A stretch of 64,000 nucleotides of DNA, taken from assembly GCA_016720745.1 (NCBI GenBank), contig JADKKA010000022.1, positions 1,302,001 through 1,366,000 of the forward strand, in the 5' to 3' direction. Both the position numbers and the translations under genes were made by a program. Of this stretch, positions 52,783 to 61,325 are shown in pieces (positions within the stretch are counted from its first letter, which is position 1; every line of letters begins with the position of its first letter). The DNA is from Chitinophagaceae bacterium (GTDB lineage: Bacteria; Bacteroidota; Bacteroidia; Chitinophagales; Chitinophagaceae). The notes beneath the pieces are model-generated. The model worked only from the letters and a program-made list of their open reading frames with translations. It had not been told where the DNA came from and searched no databases.

Positions 52783-54126
52783 ATGAAAAAAATAATCATT
52801 GCCTTTGTTTACCTGTTCCTTTCTTTCAATGCCATCAGTCAGTCCATCAGTGCCGAACTGGATGCGGCCGTTATGACATTTGTAAAGCAGGAAAAATTTA
52901 CCGGAACAATCCTTATTGCCAGAAAAGGGGAGATCTTATTACATAAAGCTTATGGACAAAAAAATGACGAAGCCGGGCAACCAAACACCGTCAATAGTAT
53001 CTACCAAATCGCTTCCCTGGCCAAACAATTTACAGCCGCTGTTATTTTAAAACTGCAGGAGCAGGATAAATTATCCGTAAAGGACAAAGTCAGTAAGTAC
53101 TATCCAGGTTACCCCAATGGTGATAAAATAACCATCCATCATTTGTTATCCCATACTTCAGGCATTTACAATTATTCCGATAACAAGGCTTTTATGGCCG
53201 GCGATCAAAGCCAGCCGGTTACACTGGATTCAATGATCCGGTTATTCAACAACCAGCCACTGGTATTTGAACCCGGCAGCCGTTTTAGTTATAGTAATTC
53301 CGGTTACACATTGCTGGGTTATATTATCGAAAAAGTAACCGGCAAGTCCTACCAGCATGTTTTGAATAAACTGATCCTGAAACCGCTGCATCTCCGGCAT
53401 AGTGGTTACGATTATTTAGCATTAAAAGACAGCAACAAAACGACTGGCTATTTACAATATGGAAGCGGTGGCTTTACAAAAGCTAACCCGGTTCACCCCT
53501 CCATACTTTATACCACGGGTGCTTTATACAGCACTACTGGTGATCTTTACAAATGGCACCAGGCTTTAATGGGAAACCGGTTTTTATCAGCCGCTTCTAT
53601 TCAGTTGCTCTATACTCCCTATTCCGGCCGGTATGGCTATGGCTGGCAGATTGATTCACTTTATAACAAGAAAAGAGTCTCGCATTCCGGTAATGTAGCC
53701 GGTTTTAAATCCCATATCAACCGGATACCGGAAGACGATATCTGTGTGATTATTTTAAGCAATAGCATGAACAGCCAGCCGGGTCAACTGTCTATGATTT
53801 GCATGGCTATTTTGTACCAGCAACCTTATCAGTTGCCTGTCGAAAAGAAATACATCAAACTCAACGATGATATACTCCGGCAATACACGGGAGTCTACCT
53901 GTTCAACCCCCAACTGAGTATGGCATTTACGCTCGACAAACATCAGCTATTTGTACAACCATCCAATCAACCCAGGTTTGAAGTTTTTGCGGAGACAGAG
54001 ACAATGTTCTTCATTAAAGACTTTGACATGCAATTTGAATTCAGAAAAAATAGTGTGACAGGTGAATATGACGAGATCATATTTATCCGTAATAAGCAAA
54101 GCATGACTGGTAAAAAAACAAAGTAA
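52783..54126 (+). CDS. Secreted serine hydrolase (beta-lactamase/PBP fold)
   Basis: A 447-residue protein with signal peptide (MKKIIIAFVYLFLSFNAISQ). The active-site motifs are S78-LAK81 (ASLAKQF), YSNSGY (near 166) and HSG in RVSHSGNVAG. A C-terminal ~100-residue beta domain follows the catalytic domain. It is a class C-like esterase/peptidase (beta-lactamase-related) family member; no proof of beta-lactamase activity. Start ATG 52783 replaces an in-frame TTG at 52771. Confidence 0.9.
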   Translation: MKKIIIAFVYLFLSFNAISQSISAELDAAVMTFVKQEKFTGTILIARKGEILLHKAYGQKNDEAGQPNTVNSIYQIASLAKQFTAAVILKLQEQDKLSVKDKVSKYYPGYPNGDKITIHHLLSHTSGIYNYSDNKAFMAGDQSQPVTLDSMIRLFNNQPLVFEPGSRFSYSNSGYTLLGYIIEKVTGKSYQHVLNKLILKPLHLRHSGYDYLALKDSNKTTGYLQYGSGGFTKANPVHPSILYTTGALYSTTGDLYKWHQALMGNRFLSAASIQLLYTPYSGRYGYGWQIDSLYNKKRVSHSGNVAGFKSHINRIPEDDICVIILSNSMNSQPGQLSMICMAILYQQPYQLPVEKKYIKLNDDILRQYTGVYLFNPQLSMAFTLDKHQLFVQPSNQPRFEVFAETETMFFIKDFDMQFEFRKNSVTGEYDEIIFIRNKQSMTGKKTK

Positions 54127-54232
54127 TTAGCAGGGAGCAGGATAAATTGAGAGCAAGTTGCTTTAACAAATCTTATTGAATCCTGTTATCAGTAAACATT
54201 ATCCGTTTTCACCCTTAAAAAGAAGCTTTAGG

Positions 54233-55261
54233 TTATGGGCCCTCCGTCTTTCCCGTCACTACCACCCTGCTTTCCAAAACTGTTTTATGAGGAATACTGT
54301 CATCAGCCCCTTTGGAATCAATCAGCCTGAAAAGAATGGTAGCAGCCTTTTCCGCCTGTTGATAGGGAAACTGCTCCACCGAAGCTACAGGTGGTTCGTC
54401 CAGATAACTGGTGATGGGCAGGTTGGCATAACTCACAAAGCAGATATCCTTATTAATGGCCAATCCCTGTTGCCGGCTGTACCTGATGGCTTCAAGGGCC
54501 ACGTAATCATTGAAGGCAATCACGGCAGTGGGAGGTTGCCGTAAAGCCAGTAACTTATGCATGGCATCCCTGGTTTTTTCTTTACCAAGATCAGTGGTTA
54601 CGACCAGTGCATTATCTGTTTTTAATTTGTTTTTCCTGAGCCCTTCAAAATACCCCTGTAACCTTTGTTTTGAGTGAATCAGTGTATCAGGCCCCTTAAT
54701 AAAGCCAATTTGTTTATGCCCTCTTTCCACCAGCCAGTCAATCAACTGGGCTGAACTATTCTCCAGATTACAGGAAACAGTATATGCATCAGGTAATTCT
54801 GGTACCCGGTCAAAAAATACCACCGGAATATTATACCCCTTTAACTGCTCAAAATGCGCAAAGGATTTGGTGGATTTGGCCAGCGAAACAATGATGCCAT
54901 CCACCCTTTGCTTCCGCATGGCTTCCACAATTTGTTCTTCTCTTTTTACATCATCATGCGACTGACCAATGAGTACGGTATATCCATTTTGGGTTGCCAC
55001 ATCTTCAATCCCGTTAATGGCCATTGAAAAATATTCTTCGCCCAGGCTGGGCAGGATGACACCCAGGGTCATGGACTTCCCTTTCTTGAATGAAATAGCC
55101 GCCTGGTTGGGTTCGTATTTCAAAGCCTCCGCCAGTTGCTGAACCTGTGTACGGGTACGCAGGCCAATACTCGGATGATTGTGTAATGCCCTGGAAACAG
55201 TAGACACCGACACATTGAGCTGCCGGGCAATTTCTTTTATGGTAGTGGGCTTCTGATCCAT
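54233..55261 (-). CDS. LacI-family transcriptional regulator
   Basis: A 342-residue regulator. The N-terminal HTH and hinge (TIKEIARQLNVSVSTVSRALHNHPSIGLRTRTQVQQLAEALKYEPN, 6-52) are followed by a periplasmic-binding-protein-like domain with LGVILPSLGEEYFSMAINGIED, KQRVDGIIVSLAKS and VIAFNDYVALEAIRYSRQQGL. It binds an unknown sugar or nucleoside. No sugar operon is adjacent, and the CBS gene lies divergently 188 bases away. Confidence 0.94.
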   Translation of the reverse strand: MDQKPTTIKEIARQLNVSVSTVSRALHNHPSIGLRTRTQVQQLAEALKYEPNQAAISFKKGKSMTLGVILPSLGEEYFSMAINGIEDVATQNGYTVLIGQSHDDVKREEQIVEAMRKQRVDGIIVSLAKSTKSFAHFEQLKGYNIPVVFFDRVPELPDAYTVSCNLENSSAQLIDWLVERGHKQIGFIKGPDTLIHSKQRLQGYFEGLRKNKLKTDNALVVTTDLGKEKTRDAMHKLLALRQPPTAVIAFNDYVALEAIRYSRQQGLAINKDICFVSYANLPITSYLDEPPVASVEQFPYQQAEKAATILFRLIDSKGADDSIPHKTVLESRVVVTGKTEGP

Positions 55262-55449
55262 ACAGGTTGAACATCTGCAAGGTATAAAATAGTGAATAGA
55301 AATAAGTAAGATAAAAGAAGAAATACAAGAGCGGAAGATGAAAATTGAACAGCCTGATTGAAACCGCTCCTGATCAAAGGGCCATAATTAAAATCATTTG
55401 GAAGATATAATCCAATTGCCGTAACTTACAAATAGCAAATCAGATCGCA

Positions 55450-55878
55450 ATGCACACAGTAGCAGCAGTACTTACCAGAAAGAATGTCAGCCCGGTGTCT
55501 GTTAAACCGGGAACCACGGTACTGCAGGCTTTGCAGATCATGGCAGAGAAAAACATTGGTTCCGTGATTGTGATGGAAGAAACCATTTTCAAAGGCATCA
55601 TCACAGAAAGAGATTACTCGAGAAAAGTAATTTTGAAGGGGAAGAGTTCCACTGATACCAGGGTAGAAGAGATCATGTCAACGGATCTTCCAGCCGCCAA
55701 GCTCACAGACAGCATTGATCATTGTATGGCAGAAATGACCCGGTTGAATGTCCGGTATATGCCGGTTTTCGAAAACGAACAATTGACCGGAATTATTTCC
55801 ATGAGTGATGTGGTGAAAGAAACCATCCTGACACAGAGGGAAACGATCCATCAATTACAGACCTATATCAGCAGCTGA
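55450..55878 (+). CDS. CBS-domain-pair protein
   Basis: A 142-residue protein made of two CBS domains. The first (about 14-70) has VLQALQIMAEKNIGSVIVMEETIFKGIITERDYSRKVI, and the second (about 80-140) IDHCMAEMTRLNVRYMPVFENEQLTGIISMSDVVKETI. Such stand-alone CBS proteins sense adenine nucleotides. No enzyme domain is attached. A terminator follows. Confidence 0.94.
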   Translation: MHTVAAVLTRKNVSPVSVKPGTTVLQALQIMAEKNIGSVIVMEETIFKGIITERDYSRKVILKGKSSTDTRVEEIMSTDLPAAKLTDSIDHCMAEMTRLNVRYMPVFENEQLTGIISMSDVVKETILTQRETIHQLQTYISS

Positions 55879-55899
55879 CTTACACACTCATTAAATACC

Positions 55900-55930
55900 A
55901 GCGAAGCCCCGTAAGGCTTCGCTTTTTTTT
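55900..55930 (+). terminator. Terminator of the CBS gene
   Basis: AGCGAAGCC (55900-55908), loop CCGTAA, GGCTTCGCT (55915-55923), T8. Confidence 0.93.
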
Positions 55931-55940
55931 GTACCCGCCC

Positions 55941-56067
55941 GATTGGTTATTAGTTATTGGGTATTGGGTATTGCTTCGCCCGCCGTAGCCTTAGCGAAGG
56001 AGGGAGATATTATGATATTAGGATATTGATATATTGCTTGCCCGCCGAAGCTTTAGCGAAGGCGGGG
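55941..56067 (-). repeat. Composite intergenic cassette with two cores, 3' of mutS2
   Basis: Minus strand order: a core (56065-56042) beginning CCCGCCTTCGCTAAAG and ending CGGCGGG; AATATCNN octamers (56035-56004); a second core (56000-55979) beginning CCTTCGCTAAGG; then CAATACC heptamers (55972-55941). It is a doubled version of the cassettes at 21754 and 27828 and is read in the sense of mutS2. Confidence 0.88.
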
Positions 56068-56079
56068 GATATTTCGAAT

Positions 56080-56203
56080 TTTGACTTTCTACTCTTGACT
56101 CATGACTCCCGACTCTTGACTGATATACTGACAGACTGATGACTGATGACTGACGACTGCTGACTGTCGACTGACGACTGACGACTGTTGACTGACGACT
56201 GAC
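56080..56203 (-). repeat. Period-7 GACTGAN array at the mutS2 3' end
   Basis: On the plus strand the words are GACTGAT, GACTGAC, GACTGCT, GACTGTC and GACTGTT in one seven-base register, with decayed units (GACTCAT, GACTCCC, GACTCTT) towards 56080. The array ends at the base next to the mutS2 TGA (56204-56206). Confidence 0.93.
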
Positions 56204-58303
56204 TCAACTCTCCTTCTCCCTCACCACCACCAGTTCTTTCAAATCCACCTGCATCGGCAATAAACCGATTTTTACGACTGCCCTTTTGCCCCTTATTTCT
56301 ATTACTTCACCTACCTGGTGATTCTTTTTCATTTTTACTTTTAAACCCACCCTGATCTCGTCTGCTGTTTCCTTAAATTTTGAATCAATCTGCTTCTGCA
56401 TCTTGCTCACTACTTTCTTCTCATCTTTTTTCAACAGCAGATCGCCAATCAGTTTGGTCACTTTATTTTTATTCTCCTCTTTCCGCCATTCCAGTACCAT
56501 CTGCTTCAGCTTCCGCTCCATATCTTTCAGATAGGCCATGCGCTCTTCTGATATCTTATTTTGTTCCCGCAGCAGTTCCACCTGCTGGCGGTGCTTCTCC
56601 TTGTCCATCAATTGCTGCATTTCCTTCTTCAGCTTTTCATTCTCCCGCAGCAGACTGTTCAGCTCTTTTTCTTTTTGCTGTAAACCCTGCAGATCCTGTT
56701 CGGTACGGTTCAGCAATTTATCGAGCCGGAAATGATCCTCATCCACCAACTGCCGTGCCCGGTTGATTAACTGTGGATTCAATCCGATACGTTCAGCAAT
56801 GGAGAATGTATAGGAACTGCCAGGCTTCCCGATCAGCAACTTGTATAGTGGCTGCAGTTTTTTCTCATCAAAAGCCATGGCTCCATTAACGATACCGGAT
56901 GTTTTTCCCGCCATCACTTTCAGATTCAGGTAATGGGTAGTAACAATACCATAAGCATGTTTCTTCAGCAATTCCTGCAAAATCACTTCGGCAAAAGCAC
57001 CACCCAGACTGGGATCACTACCACTACCCAGTTCATCAATAAAAAACAGGGTGCGGCCGTTGGCAGCTTCCATGAACTGCTTCATGTGCAGGAGGTGACT
57101 GCTATACGTACTTAATTCAAATTCGATACTCTGTGTATCTCCAATATGAATCATCAGCTGTTTAAAAATGCCAAAACTGGAGGAAGGATGAACCGGCACC
57201 AGTAACCCGCTCTGTACCATCATCTGCAAAAGCCCAACCGTTTTCATCGATACCGTTTTACCTCCCGCATTCGGACCACTGATGACGAGAATTCTTCTGG
57301 TTTCATCCAGGGTAATGCTGAGCGGGATCGTAGGTTTCCCGGTTCTTTGATTATAGAGATACAAAAGCGGATGATAAGCTTCTACCAGGTTGATGCCGGC
57401 CTTATCGGAAACCGTGGGATACTCCGCCTTAATTTCGATAGCCAGTTTGGCCTTGGCCCGGATGAAATCATATTCACCGACAACTGTATGCCAGTCCTGC
57501 AGGATCGTAGCATATAATGCCAGTTTCCCGGTCAGCTCCCTGAGTATCCGGTAAATTTCTTTTTGCTCACTGCTTTCCAGGTCACTGATGATATTATTGA
57601 GTTCAATGGTTTCTTCCGGTTCTACAAATGCTGTTTTACGGCTATCACTTTCGCCATGCAGAATTCCTTTCACGGTTCTTTTCTGTTCTGCCAGTACAGC
57701 CAGTACCCGTCGGCCACTCATAAAACTTTCTTCAATCTCTGCCAGGTAACCCTGTTTATTCAGTTTGGCCACAATCTTCTCAAACAAACGGCGCAATTCA
57801 TTTCTTTTCCGGAAGAGGCTCATCCGGATATTCTTCAGATCTTCTGATGCATTGTCCCTGATCTGTCCATACTCATCCAATACCTCACTGATCAGTTCGG
57901 CAATGAGTTTTTCATAATAGGTCTGACTGATCACTTTGGTCAGGGCCGGGTAGGCTTCCCTCCTTTCCGCATCAAACCAGCGAAACAATTTTTCCATGCT
58001 TTCAGCCAGTTTACGGATCAGTTGCAATTCCTCTGCATTAAGGACAGAACCGGGAATCGATAATAATTTTAATTCCCGGGAAAGATTCAGGATATGATCA
58101 TTGGGAAAATAGATGGCATTGGCCAGCAGCTGACGGTATTCATGGCTTTGCCGGAGATCCGTTTCCACAAAATCAAGCCGTGTATGAATACGAAGTTCCG
58201 CCGCTTTCTGACGAGCATAGTCTGCCTGGCAATAGTTGACCAGCAGTTCTTTTACCTTATTAAATTCCAGTTGTATTCCGGCGGATTCCGGGAAAAGTTT
58301 CAT
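56204..58303 (-). CDS. mutS2: MutS2-family ATPase without Smr domain
   Basis: A 699-residue protein. The ATPase has ISGPNAGGKTVSMKTVGLLQ (P-loop), DELGSGSDPSLGGAFAEVIL (Walker B) and VTTHYLNLKV. A long basic coiled coil (about 520-630, LLRENEKLKKEMQQLMDKEKHRQ) follows, then a KOW-like end (NHQVGEVIEIRGKRAVVKIGL). The C-terminal Smr endonuclease domain of Firmicutes MutS2 is absent, which seems common in Bacteroidota. It acts on branched DNA or stalled ribosomes; which one is not decided here. Confidence 0.94.
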   Translation of the reverse strand: MKLFPESAGIQLEFNKVKELLVNYCQADYARQKAAELRIHTRLDFVETDLRQSHEYRQLLANAIYFPNDHILNLSRELKLLSIPGSVLNAEELQLIRKLAESMEKLFRWFDAERREAYPALTKVISQTYYEKLIAELISEVLDEYGQIRDNASEDLKNIRMSLFRKRNELRRLFEKIVAKLNKQGYLAEIEESFMSGRRVLAVLAEQKRTVKGILHGESDSRKTAFVEPEETIELNNIISDLESSEQKEIYRILRELTGKLALYATILQDWHTVVGEYDFIRAKAKLAIEIKAEYPTVSDKAGINLVEAYHPLLYLYNQRTGKPTIPLSITLDETRRILVISGPNAGGKTVSMKTVGLLQMMVQSGLLVPVHPSSSFGIFKQLMIHIGDTQSIEFELSTYSSHLLHMKQFMEAANGRTLFFIDELGSGSDPSLGGAFAEVILQELLKKHAYGIVTTHYLNLKVMAGKTSGIVNGAMAFDEKKLQPLYKLLIGKPGSSYTFSIAERIGLNPQLINRARQLVDEDHFRLDKLLNRTEQDLQGLQQKEKELNSLLRENEKLKKEMQQLMDKEKHRQQVELLREQNKISEERMAYLKDMERKLKQMVLEWRKEENKNKVTKLIGDLLLKKDEKKVVSKMQKQIDSKFKETADEIRVGLKVKMKKNHQVGEVIEIRGKRAVVKIGLLPMQVDLKELVVVREKES

Positions 58304-58341
58304 TCGCTACAGTGTATTTGCCGTGCGAAATTAAGGACTCC

Positions 58342-58848
58342 TTACTGACCATTGCTTTTCTCTTTGATTTGCAACTCCTCCCAGGGCGTGGTTCCATCTT
58401 TTTCGCGGGTAAAGATGAACTGGTCACTGTATCCGATCACCATCTCGGCCGTGGTGTACACTTTACAACCTTTTAAAAGGTGTCCGCCGATGGATTTCCC
58501 GGTGCTGTCGCTGATGCCGATATGAAGATGGCAACCATTTTTACTGATCGTACCGGATAAACTGACGATTTCAAAATGACCGCTATCAGTATGGCCTTCG
58601 GGCTGATTGGCAAATCGGATGGAATAATCAGTCAAACTTCCGGCACAGGTTACTACCCATCCGGCTTCGATATTCTTTTCCTTTGCCAGTTGTTCCAGTT
58701 CTTCTCTGATGTCTGCCCCCGGCTTCAGGCGCAGTGCCAATACCTGACTGTTCATATTCTTGTTATTTTTGGGTTGGCAGGCTGCCAGTATCCCAATCGT
58801 TAAAACTATAAAAAATCGCTTCAAACCGCATCTGATAGCCTGAACCAT
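58342..58848 (-). CDS. Predicted lipoprotein with a PPC/DUF296 domain
   Basis: A 168-residue protein. The N-terminus RFFIVLTIGILAACQPKN carries a lipobox with C24. The rest is a PPC/DUF296 domain (VLALRLKPGADIREELEQLA, ADNQPEGH-like FANQPEGHTDSGHFEIVSLSGTI, CHLHIGISDSTGKSIGGHLLKGCKVYTTAEMVIG), with the trimer-type His residues present. Bacterial PPC proteins are normally cytosolic; export as lipoprotein is unusual. An internal ATG at residue 32 would give a cytosolic version. Confidence 0.82.
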   Translation of the reverse strand: MVQAIRCGLKRFFIVLTIGILAACQPKNNKNMNSQVLALRLKPGADIREELEQLAKEKNIEAGWVVTCAGSLTDYSIRFANQPEGHTDSGHFEIVSLSGTISKNGCHLHIGISDSTGKSIGGHLLKGCKVYTTAEMVIGYSDQFIFTREKDGTTPWEELQIKEKSNGQ

Positions 58849-58960
58849 TCGTAAATGATTTTGTTAATAAAATAGCAAAAAACCGGAAATGTCCTGCAAC
58901 TTACCAATTGCCTTCCATCCCGGAAACTAAATTGCAGGCGTTATCAAAAAATTACCTCAC

Positions 58961-59647
58961 ATGAAATGGATATTTGGTTTATTGATCAGCGGATTGGCCG
59001 TTCTGGGTTCCTGTGCTCAGGGAACCAATCATGAAAATAAAACTGCTACCATCAAAAAAGTAATGGAGACCCAACAAATGACAATGCAACAACCTTCTTC
59101 CGGTCAAACAGATACCGCCACTTTGGCCAATGGCTGTTTTTGGTGTACAGAAGCCATCTTTGAACAACTCGATGGGGTGATCAGTGCCGTTTCCGGATAT
59201 ACCGGTGGCGAGGTGGAGAACCCGACCTATAAAGCAGTCTGCTCAGGCGAAACCGGTCATGCCGAATGCCTGCAAATTGTTTATGACCCCTCAAAAATCA
59301 GTTTTGATGAACTGCTGGAAGTATTCTGGCAAACCCACGACCCCACCACACTTAACCGGCAGGGAGCAGATGAAGGCACCCAGTACCGCAGTGGTATCTT
59401 TTACCATAATGCCGAACAAAAGGCAAAGGCTGAAAAATACAAAGCTGAACTTGATAAGAGTGGTGCTTTTGATCGTCCCATCGTAACAGAGATCACCCCA
59501 TTTACCAAATTCTATCCGGCAGAGGATTATCACCAGGCTTACTTTGAGAATAATGAAAACAAGAACCCCTACTGCAAAATTGTGATCAGGCCTAAACTGG
59601 ATAAATTCCAGAAGGTATTTAAAAACAAACTGAAGAAGGATCAATAA
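58961..59647 (+). CDS. msrA: Peptide methionine sulfoxide reductase MsrA, predicted lipoprotein
   Basis: A 228-residue protein with a lipobox (GLAVLGSC18), so membrane-anchored in the periplasm. A ~35-residue linker precedes the MsrA domain: catalytic C59 in NGCFWCTEAIF, GYTGGEVENPTY, HAECLQIVYDPSKI, QGADEGTQYRSGIFYHN and EDYHQAYFENNENKNPYC. It repairs methionine-S-sulfoxide in exported proteins. Confidence 0.95.
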   Translation: MKWIFGLLISGLAVLGSCAQGTNHENKTATIKKVMETQQMTMQQPSSGQTDTATLANGCFWCTEAIFEQLDGVISAVSGYTGGEVENPTYKAVCSGETGHAECLQIVYDPSKISFDELLEVFWQTHDPTTLNRQGADEGTQYRSGIFYHNAEQKAKAEKYKAELDKSGAFDRPIVTEITPFTKFYPAEDYHQAYFENNENKNPYCKIVIRPKLDKFQKVFKNKLKKDQ

Positions 59648-59655
59648 GGATTGTA

Positions 59656-61281
59656 TCACTGCAATTTCACCCTTCGCAGCTCCAACAGGTTCAAGGCATT
59701 TGGCTGAAATCCCTTTACATTAGGTTGTACCAGGTGTACTACTTCATCATACCAGAGCGGTACTACCGGTGCATCATTAATCATTAGTTGATCAGCCTGC
59801 CGGTAAAGTATATAGCGGAGACTGTCATTATTCTCCCGGATGGCTTTTTCAAACAAATCATCAAAGGCCTGATTTTTATAACGGGTATAGTTGGGAGGCG
59901 CGGGATTTTTAGAATAGAATACAGAGAGATAATTCTCTGCATCAGGATAATCAGCAATCCAGCTTCCTCTGAAAAAACCGGCTTTGGAAGAAGAGGTCAT
60001 CGTAAGCAAAAGAGATTTTTGCACTACTTCCACCTGTACCGGAATCCCGGCTTCGTCCAGCTGTTTGGCAATAAAATTGGCCATATCTGCATAAATAGCC
60101 ACCGTTAACAAACGAATCTCTGGTAATCCTTTTCCATCCGGATATCCTGCTTCCGCCAGTAATTGTTTGGTCCTGGCCGGATCATAATGGTAGCCTTTGA
60201 CAGTACTGGTATCAAAAGAAGGCAGCCCCATCGGAACGAAACCCGATTCAGCAGCTGTCCCCAGTGAATTCCGGAGATAGAGAATCATTTTCCTCCGGTC
60301 AAAACCATAATTAATGGCCTGCCTGATTTTCCGTAGCCGGAGCGGTGACTGACTCACCAGCGCATTGCTGCTATCCACCAGTATGCCCAGGTATTCAATA
60401 TTCAGGTAGGGGCTGGTATTGAGCACAATCTTGCCCTCCCACTCCTTTCGTAAAGTACCCCGTTTGGTCAATACTTCATCTTTAAAAGAAGCTTCAATAT
60501 CATTAATAAATTCCAGTTGCTTTTGCCGGAAGAGCAGGAACTCGGTGGCTTTGCTGTCATAAAAAGAAACATGAATCCCTTCCAGATAAGGCAATGCCCT
60601 TCCAGCACTATCTTTTTCAAAATACCGGGGATGTTTTTTCAAGACCAGGGCCTGACCTTCTTCCCAGGCAATAAACCGGAAGGGGCCTGTCCCAACAGGG
60701 TGACGACGAAAATCTGTTCCGTAATGTTCAACGGCTTCTCTGGGAACAATGGAACAATACTGCATGGAAATGATGCCCAGAATGGGATGATAAGGTCGTA
60801 TGAGTTTCAACTCGAATGTAGAATCATTGATGACCCGGAAAGGTTGAAGAGAATCTACTTTCCCATTAAAAATCCAGGCACCGGGACTGGCCGTTTTCGG
60901 ATCAATGAGCCGGGAAAAACTATACTGCACATCTTCAGCTTTCAACAACCGGCCCTTTGAGCCGGGAAATACCGGATCATCATGGAAATATACATCTGTA
61001 CGAAGGTGAAAAGTAAAGCGGGTTCTGTCTTCCGAAATATCCCAGCTTTTGGCCAGAGAAGGAACAAGGTGGAGACTGTCATCCATTTCCACCAGTGTGT
61101 TGTATAACTGGTGTACGCCCCACATCACCGACTGGCTTTTGGCAAAAGCCGGGTCCAGGGAAGCAATGCCATTGAATTCGTTGTAATGGAAAATACCGGT
61201 TTCTTCTTTTTGCTTGCTGTAACAACCGGTCAGCAGCCAGACGGCCACCAACCATACTTTATATCCGGTTTTAACTTTCAT
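59656..61281 (-). CDS. Peptide-type ABC substrate-binding lipoprotein (SBP family 5)
   Basis: A 541-residue lipoprotein (WLLTGCYSK, lipobox C20). The SBP_bac_5 fold shows SLAKSWDISEDRTRFTFHLRTDVYFHDDP, QYSFSRLIDPKTASPGAWIF, VGTGPFRFIAWEEG, a KIRQAINYGFDRRKMI segment and a C-terminal PVVPLWYDEVVHLVQPNVKG. It binds oligopeptides or similar ligands. No permease or ATPase gene is next to it, so its transporter is encoded elsewhere. Confidence 0.93.
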   Translation of the reverse strand: MKVKTGYKVWLVAVWLLTGCYSKQKEETGIFHYNEFNGIASLDPAFAKSQSVMWGVHQLYNTLVEMDDSLHLVPSLAKSWDISEDRTRFTFHLRTDVYFHDDPVFPGSKGRLLKAEDVQYSFSRLIDPKTASPGAWIFNGKVDSLQPFRVINDSTFELKLIRPYHPILGIISMQYCSIVPREAVEHYGTDFRRHPVGTGPFRFIAWEEGQALVLKKHPRYFEKDSAGRALPYLEGIHVSFYDSKATEFLLFRQKQLEFINDIEASFKDEVLTKRGTLRKEWEGKIVLNTSPYLNIEYLGILVDSSNALVSQSPLRLRKIRQAINYGFDRRKMILYLRNSLGTAAESGFVPMGLPSFDTSTVKGYHYDPARTKQLLAEAGYPDGKGLPEIRLLTVAIYADMANFIAKQLDEAGIPVQVEVVQKSLLLTMTSSSKAGFFRGSWIADYPDAENYLSVFYSKNPAPPNYTRYKNQAFDDLFEKAIRENNDSLRYILYRQADQLMINDAPVVPLWYDEVVHLVQPNVKGFQPNALNLLELRRVKLQ

Positions 61282-61325
61282 CTATTGTTACAGGCCTTAA
61301 ATTTACATCATCAAACCACATAAAC

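Noticed and set aside
55957..56139. 60-residue frame containing RRSLSEGG and PAEALAKAG
   Set aside because: It is the translated repeat core and octamers; no start signals, and it lies in a repeat cassette.
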